NCBI GenBank assembly: GCA_963812945.1
Contig: CAWEXD010000004.1
Location: 306,206 to 370,205 of the forward strand
Reading direction: 5' to 3'
Length of the DNA stretch: 64,000 bases
From: DASRDR01 sp963812945 [NCBI: uncultured Candidatus Rokubacteria bacterium]
Lineage (GTDB): Bacteria > Methylomirabilota > Methylomirabilia > Rokubacteriales
The position numbers and the translations under genes are program-made. Below are positions 1 to 8,747 of this stretch, in pieces (the first letter of the stretch is position 1; every line of letters begins with the position of its first letter). The notes beneath the pieces were generated by a model. It was not told the DNA's origin and made no database searches. It was given only the letters and a program-made list of their open reading frames with translations.

Positions 1-300
1 GCGAGATTCGTCGTCGACGGCACGTGGCCGACGGCCGAGGCTGGACCGGAGAAGCGCAGCATCCTCGTCAGGGTCGCCGGAGGGGTGGCCCCGGCGCTGT
101 GGGTGCTCCTCGCCGTCGTCGCCCTGGCCCCGGGGTATCTGCTCTTGACGGCGCTCGGTTTCTGGACGCCCGCCTGGTTGCGCTCGTGGTCGTACTACCA
201 CGCGGTCCGGACAGCCCTCGACTGGGCGCCGGCCTGGATCGCAGCCCTGGGGCTCGCCGGGTACCTGAGTCTGCTCCGCGCCGTGCTGACCCGAGTCTGA
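1..300 (+). CDS. C-terminal part of an unidentified membrane protein (cut by window edge)
   Basis: The reading frame is open from base 1 with no upstream stop and ends at TGA 298-300, so only the last 99 codons are visible. A GTG at 85 could be an internal start, but the open frame upstream argues for a longer protein. Two hydrophobic stretches are present: roughly residues 29-48, ending in LLTALGF, and residues 78-92 around AWIAALGLAGYLSLL. They are separated by a tryptophan- and arginine-rich loop. This is the C-terminal end of an integral membrane protein; no family motif can be recognised. It is on the same strand as ahcY but separated from it by a repeat and a promoter, so it is probably not in the same transcript. 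Confidence 0.5.
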   Translation, partial: ARFVVDGTWPTAEAGPEKRSILVRVAGGVAPALWVLLAVVALAPGYLLLTALGFWTPAWLRSWSYYHAVRTALDWAPAWIAALGLAGYLSLLRAVLTRV

Positions 301-328
301 GGACTCAGCGCGTCACGCCCTCGCCATA

Positions 329-389
329 ATCGCCCCGCCGGTGAAGGAGACGGCACGATGGCGACCCGCACGCGTCGGTCCATCCGGAC
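329..389 (+). repeat. 61-bp inverted repeat, copy 1 (partner at 6540-6600)
   Basis: Bases 329-389 read as the exact reverse complement of 6540-6600. The pair flanks ahcY and the whole acyl-ligase/methyltransferase operon in opposite orientation. It lies just upstream of the ahcY promoter and contains no gene. Confidence 0.85.
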
Positions 390-447
390 GGCCATCTGAC
401 CGTCCAGGGAAGCCGTTCAGCTTTGCCCGCGCGCGTGACGCGGCGCT

Positions 448-456
448 TGGTATAAT
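448..456 (+). promoter_or_regulatory. Extended -10 promoter of ahcY
   Basis: TGG followed by TATAAT (451-456) forms a perfect extended -10 element. No good -35 hexamer sits 16-18 bases upstream, which is tolerated by extended -10 promoters. The predicted transcript start near 463 falls directly at the 5' edge of the riboswitch. Confidence 0.6.
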
Positions 457-463
457 GGCGGAC

Positions 464-540
464 GTCCCCGAGGAGCGTTGCGACGGGCGCCACGCGGCGG
501 CCGCCAGGCTCGGGATCGTCACCGCAACGGCGCTCGCGAC
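464..540 (+). promoter_or_regulatory. S-adenosylhomocysteine (SAH) riboswitch
   Basis: The leader contains the conserved SAH-riboswitch blocks in order: CCGAGGAGCGTTGC at about 468-481, GCCAGGCTCGG at about 503-513, and GCAACGGCGCTC at about 523-534. The first block can pair with the last (GAGCGTTGC with GCAACGGCGCTC) and CCGAG with CTCGG, giving the expected pseudoknotted fold. This class binds SAH and raises expression of SAH-recycling genes. The gene directly downstream encodes SAH hydrolase, so site and gene support each other. Confidence 0.85.
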
Positions 541-568
541 CCTTTTCTAGTACAGAAAGGAGGGCGCG

Positions 569-1984
<1,416 letters not shown>

Positions 1985-2233
1985 TCAGGCCCATCGGGGC
2001 GGCCCGACTCGGGCCGGGTCGCTCCGATGTTCCGCTGCCGCGACTTCGAATGCAGGCGGGTCCGAGAACGCGCAATGCTTCGGCCAGGATGCCAACCGCG
2101 CCAACCGCGCCAGCCGCGATTGATCCGAGCGGGCCGGGCGGTCAATCATAGGGGGGTGCCAGATCCCCGATCCGCCGCGGTCAGCCGGCGCGGCTTCCTC
2201 CGCACCACTCTCTAGCGGGCGGCCGCACGCGAG

Positions 2234-3694
2234 ATGCTGATCGGCGCTCCTCCTCCGTCGGTCTCCTTCGGCGGCCGGCTTTGGCCGTCCGGCGAGCTGT
2301 CGGCCATGGCGGCGGGCTGGCTCGAGACCCTGCACGCCACGATTCCACCCGAGGCCGAGTCGACGGCGCTCCCTCTGGTCAATCGCCCCGAGGCGATCGC
2401 GCTGTTCTTCGCCCTTTCGAGCTTCCCCCTTCCCGTGGTCGTGCTGCCGCCCGACCCACGCGGCTGGCGGACCTCTCCGCCGCTCCCGCCCGCCACGCCG
2501 ATATTCCTCCCGCCGTCGCTGGCGGCGCTGCCTGGGGCCGGAGACGGCCTTGGGCTTCGCACGATCACCCTGCCGGAAGGGAGGTCGCCCGCGGGAGCAA
2601 CGCCCCCCATCCGTTTCCTTGCCACGCCGGGCGTGGTGAACTTCACGTCGGGATCGACGGGGCTGCCCAAGCCCGTGTACATTCGCACTCAGAGCTTCGA
2701 GCTGCAGACGGCGGCCATCGTGTCGGCCTGTCAGCTTGCACAGGGCGCCGCCGTCGCGGGCTCGCTTCCGCTGGCGATGCACTACGGGCTGGGCCAGGCG
2801 CTCCTCCTGGCCGCGTTCCTCAGGTCGACACTCGGACTCGTCGAGCGCTTCGAGCCTCGATCGTTCCTGCGGCTGCTGGAGGGCCACCCGTGCGCGTACT
2901 GGGCCGGCACGCCGCTGATGGCGGACATGCTGGCTCGCGCGCCGTGGTCCGGACCACGACCGGCCGTGCCGCCGATCTGCCACATCAGTGCCGGCCGGCT
3001 GTCGCCGCGCGTGTTCCAGGCGTTCCGGGCCCGCTTCGGCGTGACCCTCCGGCCGAACTACGGCCAGACCGAGAACGGCTTCATCACGGTGGACACGGGT
3101 CCCGAGGACGAGATCCGCCCCGGTTCCGTCGGGCGCCCGGCGCCGGGAATCGACGTGCGCGTCGGAGACGACCCTCGCGATCCGCTGCCCAGCGGCCGCC
3201 TCGGGCGCGTCTGGTTCAAGAGCCCGTGGTACATGGAGGGTTACGGGTTCCCGCCGCGGCTCGCGGCGCGGGAGGGTCGCGACGGCTGGTGGCCCACGCA
3301 AGACCTCGGAAGCCTCGACGAGACGAGCCGTCTCACGCTGGCCGGCCGAGCCGACGACTGCTTCAAGACGTCGGGGGGATACCTCGTGAACCCGGGCGAG
3401 ATCGCGGACGCGCTCATGAGCCACCCCGATGTGGCCGATCTGGTCGTCTTGCCCGTCCCGTCCCCCCTCGGTGTCCTCGTCGGCGCTCTCGTGGAGAGCG
3501 CTCGCCTCCTCGATCCCGACGAGGTCCGTGCCGCCGCCGCTCGAACGTTGCCGCCCTGGCTGTCGCCGCAGGTCGTTGCGGTGACGACGCGCCTGCCCAG
3601 GCTCGCCGGTGGAAAGCCGGACCGATCCGCGTGTCTTGTCCTCCTGCGGGAGCTCGGCGGCGAACGCGAGCCCTCGATCTCGTCGCGTGCATGA
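2234..3694 (+). CDS. AMP-dependent acyl-adenylating enzyme (acyl-AMP/acyl-ACP ligase type)
   Basis: Member of the ANL superfamily, which activates a carboxylic acid with ATP and passes the acyl group to a thiol. The 486-residue protein has the P-loop-like FTSGSTGLPKP near residue 140, YGQTE in the A5 position, the hinge region GRADDCFKTSGGYLVNPGEI, and a C-terminal GGKPDR with the catalytic-type lysine. The N-terminal subdomain is shorter than in typical acyl-CoA ligases. An acyl carrier protein follows 106 bases downstream, so the likely acceptor is that carrier's phosphopantetheine arm rather than CoA. The substrate acid cannot be read from the sequence. Confidence 0.88.
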   Translation: MLIGAPPPSVSFGGRLWPSGELSAMAAGWLETLHATIPPEAESTALPLVNRPEAIALFFALSSFPLPVVVLPPDPRGWRTSPPLPPATPIFLPPSLAALPGAGDGLGLRTITLPEGRSPAGATPPIRFLATPGVVNFTSGSTGLPKPVYIRTQSFELQTAAIVSACQLAQGAAVAGSLPLAMHYGLGQALLLAAFLRSTLGLVERFEPRSFLRLLEGHPCAYWAGTPLMADMLARAPWSGPRPAVPPICHISAGRLSPRVFQAFRARFGVTLRPNYGQTENGFITVDTGPEDEIRPGSVGRPAPGIDVRVGDDPRDPLPSGRLGRVWFKSPWYMEGYGFPPRLAAREGRDGWWPTQDLGSLDETSRLTLAGRADDCFKTSGGYLVNPGEIADALMSHPDVADLVVLPVPSPLGVLVGALVESARLLDPDEVRAAAARTLPPWLSPQVVAVTTRLPRLAGGKPDRSACLVLLRELGGEREPSISSRA

Positions 3695-3712
3695 GCCCGC
3701 CGCCACAGGCCG

Positions 3713-3795
3713 CCACAGGCCGAAGGCCGTCCGATAACTCGCGCGGAGCCCCACAGGCCGAAGGCCGTCCGATCAACTCGCGCGGAGCCAGGGTA
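3713..3795 (+). repeat. Tandem copies of a ~39-bp repeat forming the leader of the ACP gene
   Basis: Two adjacent copies (3713-3750 and 3751-3789) share the core CAGGCCGAAGGCCGTCCGAT and end in GCGCGGAGCC. The second continues as AGGGTA up to the GTG start at 3801. An inverted third copy lies at 7630-7673 in front of another gene on the opposite strand. CGGCC and GGCCG inside the core can form a small hairpin. Confidence 0.75.
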
Positions 3796-3800
3796 GCCCC

Positions 3801-4058
3801 GTGAGCGATGATCCGACGCTCGAACAGGTGCAGGCGATCGTCGCCCGGGTCGCCGGACGGACCGGCAGCATCTCGGGCGCGGACACGCCCCTCACGAATG
3901 GCGGCTACTGGCTCGACTCGGTGCATCTCCTCGAGACGATCATCGCCTGCGAGGAGGCGTTCGCCATCGAGCTCGACGCCGATGTCGACCTCACCCCCGC
4001 CACCTTGACGTCGGTGAGGACGCTCTTCGACCTGATCCGCTCGAAGCGAGCCGGCTGA
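3801..4058 (+). CDS. Acyl carrier protein
   Basis: An 85-residue acidic four-helix protein with the 4'-phosphopantetheine attachment serine in WLDSVHLLE (Ser about residue 40). Carrier proteins shuttle acyl chains as thioesters between enzymes. It starts with GTG at 3801, with GGAG and AGGGTA from the leader repeat acting as ribosome-binding sequence. The adenylating enzyme upstream and the acyltransferase that begins 8 bases after its stop suggest a dedicated carrier of this small pathway, not the housekeeping fatty acid carrier. Leu-Asp-Ser-Val replaces the commonest Asp-Ser-Leu context, as in many specialised carriers. Confidence 0.9.
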   Translation: MSDDPTLEQVQAIVARVAGRTGSISGADTPLTNGGYWLDSVHLLETIIACEEAFAIELDADVDLTPATLTSVRTLFDLIRSKRAG

Positions 4059-4066
4059 CCGCGGAC

Positions 4067-5026
4067 GTGCGCCGGCTGCGCGACCTCCGGGCCCTCTGGA
4101 ACGCGCGGCCTCCGGACTGCCCGCCGCTCGCCTGGGCGATCCTCATCGCCTTGCGTCCGCTTCCGTGGCCGTGGGCCGAGCGGCTCCTGGAGGCATCCTT
4201 CCGGATCAGAGCTCTGGTGGCGCTGCGCGATCTCCGGCTCGGGCTCGCCTGGGCCGGCGCCCAGCCAGGCGTCACGAGCCGCTGGCGTCTCGCCGCGGCG
4301 CTGTCCGCCTACGAGGGGCGCTTCGTCGCCCGCCACGCGTTACTGGGGATCCGCACGCCGGAAGCTCTGCGGCGTCTCACCATGGTGTGCGGCGCGGAGC
4401 ATCTCGCCGGCGCGGGCCGAGGCGTCATTCTGCTGGGCTTCCTCGCGGGACCGCGGCTCTCGTGGCTGGCCCTGCGCGCCGCCGGCCATCGACTGACCTG
4501 GCTCGGAGGCCGGCCGTCGCCCCTCTGGTCGCCGCACATCCGAACGCGCTACCTCGACGGACAGGGCGACCTGATTCTCTCGACCGGCGCCGTGGAGTCG
4601 ATGCGGCTCCTGCGGCGAGCCCAGCAGATCCTGCGCGACGGCGAGTCCGTCTTCATGAACGCCGACGGCGGGGGGAGGGGCGCGTTCTCGGTGCCCCTTC
4701 CCGGGCGACCGATCGTGATCCAGAAGGGCTGGCTCGCGTTGCGGAGACTCACCGGCGCAACGGTCCTTCCGGTCCTGTCGCACCTGGAGGGGCCGACCCA
4801 GGTCGTCACCATTCATCCGCCGCTTCCGTCGCCCACCGACGATCCGACCGTCGACCTCGAGAACATCCGCCGCGCCCTCGACGATTTGCTGATCGATTTC
4901 ACCGCGAGGCATCCCGAGCAGTGCGCGCTCTACGCATTCGCTCGTCGTGGCGGTACCCGTGTCCCGGATCGCGCGCCGCGCAAGATAGGCATCTCCAAGC
5001 CGGCCATCATGGAGTCCGACGCGTGA
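4067..5026 (+). CDS. LpxL/HtrB-like lysophospholipid acyltransferase homologue
   Basis: The 319-residue protein resembles the lipid A late-acyltransferase/LpxL group. An N-terminal hydrophobic region (PPLAWAILIALRPLPW) precedes a central GVILLGFLAGPRLSW, where family members usually carry a catalytic His in an HxxxxD/E box. Further on are a conserved-type NADGGGRGAF turn and GATVLPVLSHLEG. The expected histidine appears to be replaced (LGFLAGPR), so either catalysis differs or a cryptic residue substitutes. GTG at 4067 is used as start, 8 bases after the carrier-protein stop. It probably moves an acyl group from the adjacent carrier onto a lipid or sugar acceptor; the acceptor is unknown. Confidence 0.7.
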   Translation: MRRLRDLRALWNARPPDCPPLAWAILIALRPLPWPWAERLLEASFRIRALVALRDLRLGLAWAGAQPGVTSRWRLAAALSAYEGRFVARHALLGIRTPEALRRLTMVCGAEHLAGAGRGVILLGFLAGPRLSWLALRAAGHRLTWLGGRPSPLWSPHIRTRYLDGQGDLILSTGAVESMRLLRRAQQILRDGESVFMNADGGGRGAFSVPLPGRPIVIQKGWLALRRLTGATVLPVLSHLEGPTQVVTIHPPLPSPTDDPTVDLENIRRALDDLLIDFTARHPEQCALYAFARRGGTRVPDRAPRKIGISKPAIMESDA

Positions 5027-5766
5027 CCTCCGCCTCGGATCCTCAGCGGCGCGAGGCTCTGCGCGACCGCCTCGGCCGGACGGGCCGCTACTGGCTGGGG
5101 TTCGTCCGGCTGCTCGATCCGGCTCATCCGCTCGCGAGCCTCGACGGCCTCTACGCGACCCGGTGCGCGGCTCGATTCACGATGATCACGCCCGCAGGCC
5201 TCGCCGATCTGTGGCGGCTCACCCGCCGCGCCGAGGAGCGGGGCGTCGGCGGCGCCATCGTCCAGTGCGGCGTGTGGCGCGGTGGGGCGGCGGCACTCAT
5301 GGCCCGCGCCTCCCGCGCGTCCAATCGCCGGATGTGGCTGTTCGATTCCTTCGAGGGATTTCCCGCTCCGGGCGCGGAGGACGGGCCGAAGGACGGCATC
5401 GCCGCGGGTGACTGGACCGCGCGGGCCGACGATGCCCGGGAGGCCATGCGCTACCTCGGCGTCGACGCCGCCCGCGTGTCGATCGTGCCCGGGTGGTTCG
5501 CGACCACGCTGCCCCGCGCCGCGCCGTCCATCGGGGCCATCGCGATCCTGTCGATCGACGCCGTGCTCTATGCGTCCGTCAAGGTCTGCCTCGAGAGCCT
5601 GTATGACCAGGTCGTGCCCGGGGGCGTGGTGATCCTCGACGACTACGGCTACTGGCCGGGCTGCCGCCGCGCCACGCACGAGTTCCTCGCGCGCCACGCG
5701 CCGACCGTCGAGCTGAGACTCACGCCCACCCGCGCATGCTGGTTCACGAAGCCCGAGTCGGCATGA
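5023..5766 (+). CDS. TylF/MycF-family O-methyltransferase
   Basis: GTG at 5023 overlaps the acyltransferase stop (GTGA) and gives a 247-residue protein, the normal size for the TylF (macrocin O-methyltransferase) family. Signatures are IVQCGVWRGGAAALMA (SAM-binding loop), WLFDSFEGFP, ILSIDAVLYASV, and ILDDYGYWPGCRRAT. These enzymes O-methylate sugar hydroxyls using SAM and a metal ion. The usual DxDLYES block reads DAVLYAS here, keeping the first Asp but losing the second; the later DD pair is present. Its place in the operon suggests methylation of the acylated product. Activity is likely, substrate unknown. Confidence 0.85.
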   Translation: MTSASDPQRREALRDRLGRTGRYWLGFVRLLDPAHPLASLDGLYATRCAARFTMITPAGLADLWRLTRRAEERGVGGAIVQCGVWRGGAAALMARASRASNRRMWLFDSFEGFPAPGAEDGPKDGIAAGDWTARADDAREAMRYLGVDAARVSIVPGWFATTLPRAAPSIGAIAILSIDAVLYASVKVCLESLYDQVVPGGVVILDDYGYWPGCRRATHEFLARHAPTVELRLTPTRACWFTKPESA

Positions 5767-6524
5767 CGGCGTCGTCCGATCGGCGTGCCCACGCCTTCCC
5801 CTGGCCGGCGGCGCTGTATGCTCACAGCCTCGGCGGCGCCGACCGGCTTGCCATGTTCCGCCACAACCCGACCGTCAAGCTGTATCGCGGGACCCTGGCC
5901 CGGCACGTCCGGCGCGGCATGGCGGTCCTGGACCTGGGCTGCGGGCACGCCATCGGCGGCTGTCACCTGGCCGCCATCGGCGGGGAGGGTCTCGCGTACG
6001 TTGGCGTCGACGCCGATTCGGCCGCCTGTGTGCGGGCTCGGGAGACCCTCGACAGGCTCCCGCCCGAGAGGATTCATGGCGAGGTCGTCCACTCGGACGC
6101 CCGCGCCTTCCTGTCGGGATCCACCCGGCAGTTCGATCTCGTGCTCTGCAACTACGGATTCCAGGCGTGTCTCGGCGCCGCCGCCGACGGGCCGGAGGGG
6201 TTCGGCCGGGGCATCGCGGCGGCGCTGCGCCCCGGCGGCCTCCTGATCGTGGCGGACGCCTTCGTCGACGCGCGGGCGACCGCGCAGGAGACGGACCGGA
6301 TCCACGACTACGCAGCCCGGGCCGCCGCCCGTCTCTGTACCGGCGTGCATCAGCCGCCCGGAACCCTGCGCCCGTCGCAGATGGACGCGATCTTCGTCGA
6401 GGCCGGGCTGCGCACGCTGGAGCGTCACGCCGCTCCCTGGTTTGCGCTGAGCGCCTACGAGGGACTTCAGCGGGCTCGGTACGTGCTGCGCGTCTTCGCC
6501 AAGCGCGCCAGTCCTTCGCGCTGA
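5763..6524 (+). CDS. Class I SAM-dependent methyltransferase
   Basis: ATG 5763 overlaps the TGA of the preceding gene (ATGA), giving 253 residues. An ATG 27 bases upstream is possible but lies inside the previous gene. The Rossmann SAM-binding motif I is VLDLGCGHAIGG near residue 60, the acidic loop is YVGVDADS, and post-motifs DLVLCNYGFQ and LRPGGLLIVADAF follow. The C-terminal third resembles small-molecule methyltransferases that act after acylation or glycosylation. Together with the TylF gene it gives the operon two SAM-consuming steps, consistent with the SAH hydrolase encoded upstream. Confidence 0.85.
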   Translation: MTASSDRRAHAFPWPAALYAHSLGGADRLAMFRHNPTVKLYRGTLARHVRRGMAVLDLGCGHAIGGCHLAAIGGEGLAYVGVDADSAACVRARETLDRLPPERIHGEVVHSDARAFLSGSTRQFDLVLCNYGFQACLGAAADGPEGFGRGIAAALRPGGLLIVADAFVDARATAQETDRIHDYAARAAARLCTGVHQPPGTLRPSQMDAIFVEAGLRTLERHAAPWFALSAYEGLQRARYVLRVFAKRASPSR

Positions 6525-6539
6525 CGGACCCGCGGAGCT

Positions 6540-6600
6540 GTCCGGATGGACCGACGCGTGCGGGTCGCCATCGTGCCGTCTCCTTCACCGGCGGGGCGAT
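6540..6600 (-). repeat. 61-bp inverted repeat, copy 2
   Basis: Exact inverted copy of 329-389. It begins 15 bases after the last methyltransferase gene and contains no coding signal. Confidence 0.85.
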
Positions 6601-6664
6601 CAGATGGCCTTTCTCCCCTGCGCGCGCGGGGTGAGCGAGGCGCTCGCCCGCCGGGCCTGAGGCG

Positions 6665-7624
6665 TCACGTCGCCGCGCGCGCCCCTCGGTCCCACCAGTC
6701 GAGCACCCGGAGCGCGCGGAGGGTGTTCCAGCGACTGGGCGCTCCGGCGCCATCCTCGAGGTCGAAGTGGACGCGACCCGGATAGATGCGGTCGAGCCGC
6801 CACCGGCCGTCGGGCGGCCGCCTGGACCGCACGACCTCGACGCCCTCCGCCATCCGGGGATCCGGGTCCGCGCCCGCGCGGCGGAAGTAGTCGAGCGCGC
6901 GCAGCACGTCGTAGCGCCAGTAGTACGGGAACGCGAAGTCGAGATAGGCCGGATCGGCGACCTCGCCCGTGCTCTTGCGACGGAACAGGCCACGCTCGAG
7001 CAGGTACTCCTCCCCGCTGCGGCGGGCCTCGCGCACCGCGGCGGAACCCCCGGTCGCGCGCTCGAACGCGAGCAGCCCGTCGAGCACGTCGATCGTCGTG
7101 TCGAACGAGGAGCGCACCGACCCGTTCTCGGCCTCGCAGTTCCAGCCGCCGTCGGCCAGCCGCTCGCCGAGGATCCGCTCGACGATCGCGGCGACGTCCA
7201 CCCCGAAGTAGGCGCCGGTCTCGATCGTCCGGCCGTTGATGCACGGCTCGACCTCGCCGTCGAAGTACCGCTGCCCGGCGTGCTCCCAGCGCCCGTGCTC
7301 GGCGACGAGCCGGATCGCGCGGCGGGCCGCCGCGCACGCCGGGTCCAGCCCGAAGATCTGCAGGGTCTGCAGGGTGTGCATCGTCGCCGTCCAGGGCTGC
7401 CCCGGTTCGCCGCCGGCGTAGGCCGCCGGGAAGCAGGCGCCGCCCTCCCACAACCCGTCGGCCCCCTCGAGCGCCAGGAGGCGGCCGCCCCAGCCCTCGC
7501 GCGCCACGCGCGCTCGCTCGGCGGCGACCTCGCCGGGCGAGGCATCCGTGAGATCGCGCAGCACCTGCCAGCGGATGGCGGGGTCGCCCTCGAGCAGCCA
7601 ATCGACCAGGTCGACGGCGCTCAC
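6665..7624 (-). CDS. Squalene-cyclase-like alpha/alpha-toroid protein
   Basis: The 319-residue protein has repeated helical segments with aromatic caps such as DGLWEGGACFP, DGGWNCEA and PDGRWRLDR, resembling the QW-type repeats of terpenoid cyclases and prenyltransferase alpha toroids. It lacks the DXDD acid motif of squalene-hopene cyclase and is half its size. Such proteins are widespread in actinobacteria and soil bacteria without known activity. The GTG start at 7624 is preceded by the short dispersed repeat at 7630-7673. No signal peptide is present, so the protein is probably cytosolic. It lies convergent to the methyltransferase operon and is probably independent of it. Confidence 0.65.
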   Translation of the reverse strand: MSAVDLVDWLLEGDPAIRWQVLRDLTDASPGEVAAERARVAREGWGGRLLALEGADGLWEGGACFPAAYAGGEPGQPWTATMHTLQTLQIFGLDPACAAARRAIRLVAEHGRWEHAGQRYFDGEVEPCINGRTIETGAYFGVDVAAIVERILGERLADGGWNCEAENGSVRSSFDTTIDVLDGLLAFERATGGSAAVREARRSGEEYLLERGLFRRKSTGEVADPAYLDFAFPYYWRYDVLRALDYFRRAGADPDPRMAEGVEVVRSRRPPDGRWRLDRIYPGRVHFDLEDGAGAPSRWNTLRALRVLDWWDRGARAAT

Positions 7625-7629
7625 TACGG

Positions 7630-7673
7630 TACCCTCGGTCCGCGGGAGTTGATCGGACGGCCTTCGGCCTGTG
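7630..7673 (-). repeat. Inverted copy of the 39-bp leader repeat
   Basis: The reverse complement matches the second copy at 3751-3795 with a few differences, including the trailing AGGGTA. It abuts the GTG of the toroid protein just as the other copy abuts the carrier-protein gene. Confidence 0.75.
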
Positions 7674-7694
7674 CTTGACAGCCGTCACGGTATC

Positions 7695-8369
7695 TCACAC
7701 GTGAGGCCCTCCTCCGGGCAAGGGCAGGAGCGAAAAGCCGCGGTCGGCGTCGAGGCGGACGAGGCCAGTCGCGAAGTAGCGCCGCGCCACGAGCAGATGG
7801 TCGAAGCCGATGCTGCCGACGGCCTCGTAGCCCATGCGGTCGCGGCTCACCCGATGGGCCGGCGCGTTCCACCAGGCCACCAGGGCCACGGAGCGGCGGA
7901 GACCAGCCGTGCGCATGCGATGCAGGTACTCGAGGCCGGACAGCCGGTCGAGCCCCTTTCCGCGCAGGTCCGCACGGGTGAAGGCGTCCACCACGAAGAC
8001 GTCTCCGGGCGCCGGCCGGAAGGTGCGGGCGAGATACGGCAAGTGCACCGGCTCGCGAGCGATCCAGTAGGAGTGGGCCGCCGTCCCGTCGAGCCACCAG
8101 AGGTAGCCCTCCTGGCCCTCGGCGAGGCGGCGATGGATCGTCGCGCGCGCGAGCGCCGGGTCCATCCGCTCGAGCGCCGGGATATCGGCCTCCCCGATGA
8201 CCCTGCGGACCAGGGGCCCCGCCGATGGCACGTCGGGGAGTGGCGCGCTCAGGTCCCGCACGTACGCCGTGAACGTCCGGCGGAGCAGCCAGCGCGGCGC
8301 CACGCCGCCCATCCGGACGGGCCCGAGCGAGCGTGCGTGATCGACGAGGCGGCGGAGGGTGAGCCGCAC
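7695..8369 (-). CDS. GNAT-family N-acetyltransferase-like protein
   Basis: The 224-residue protein shows a GNAT core in its second half: a beta strand DVFVVDAFTR, the acetyl-CoA pyrophosphate-binding motif RADLRGKGL, and a following helix with LHRMRTAG. The expected late strand is VALVAWWNAPAHRVSRDRMG (neighbouring helix plus substrate region). Residues 1-60 are basic and divergent. Such enzymes transfer an acetyl group from acetyl-CoA to an amine; the substrate cannot be inferred. The gene starts with ATG and lies upstream of the toroid protein on the same strand, 70 bases away. Confidence 0.7.
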   Translation of the reverse strand: MRLTLRRLVDHARSLGPVRMGGVAPRWLLRRTFTAYVRDLSAPLPDVPSAGPLVRRVIGEADIPALERMDPALARATIHRRLAEGQEGYLWWLDGTAAHSYWIAREPVHLPYLARTFRPAPGDVFVVDAFTRADLRGKGLDRLSGLEYLHRMRTAGLRRSVALVAWWNAPAHRVSRDRMGYEAVGSIGFDHLLVARRYFATGLVRLDADRGFSLLPLPGGGPHV

Positions 8370-8500
8370 CCGCGCAGGCTACCATGGCCGCCGCGCGGGC
8401 GGCGGTCGACCGAGGCCGCCAAAGAGCAGCTCCCTCGATCGCGGTGGGAGCCCCCGGTCGCCTTGCCCGCGGTCCTCCCGCGGGGGTAGCATCGCTCGAA

Positions 8501-8647
8501 ATGGAAGACTCTCCCGGCAGCGGGCGCATGCGGTTTCGCGACGTGCTGGCGGCGGACCTCCTGGGGCCCGTCTACCGCCGGTTCACCGAGGGACTCGACA
8601 CCCCCGACCTGACCGAGGCGAGGACGCTGCTCGACCAGCTCGGCTGA
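8501..8647 (+). pseudogene. Remnant of the C-terminus of an adenylate-cyclase/ATPase protein
   Basis: A 48-codon frame ends with RRFTEGLDTPDLTEARTLL, which closely matches the typical last residues of large class III cyclase/AAA ATPase signalling proteins (FTEGFDT..L.EAK.LL). Nothing else of that protein is present upstream. ATG 8501 has no clear ribosome-binding site. It is best read as a decayed tail; a free-standing micro-protein is less likely. Confidence 0.4.
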
Positions 8648-8747
8648 CGGCCCGGCGGAGCTGCGCGGAACACGTGCTCGGCCGGCTATCGGCCGCGCCG
8701 CTGGAGTGAGGCGCGAGATCCCACCCACCAACCGCAACGAGGAGCCC

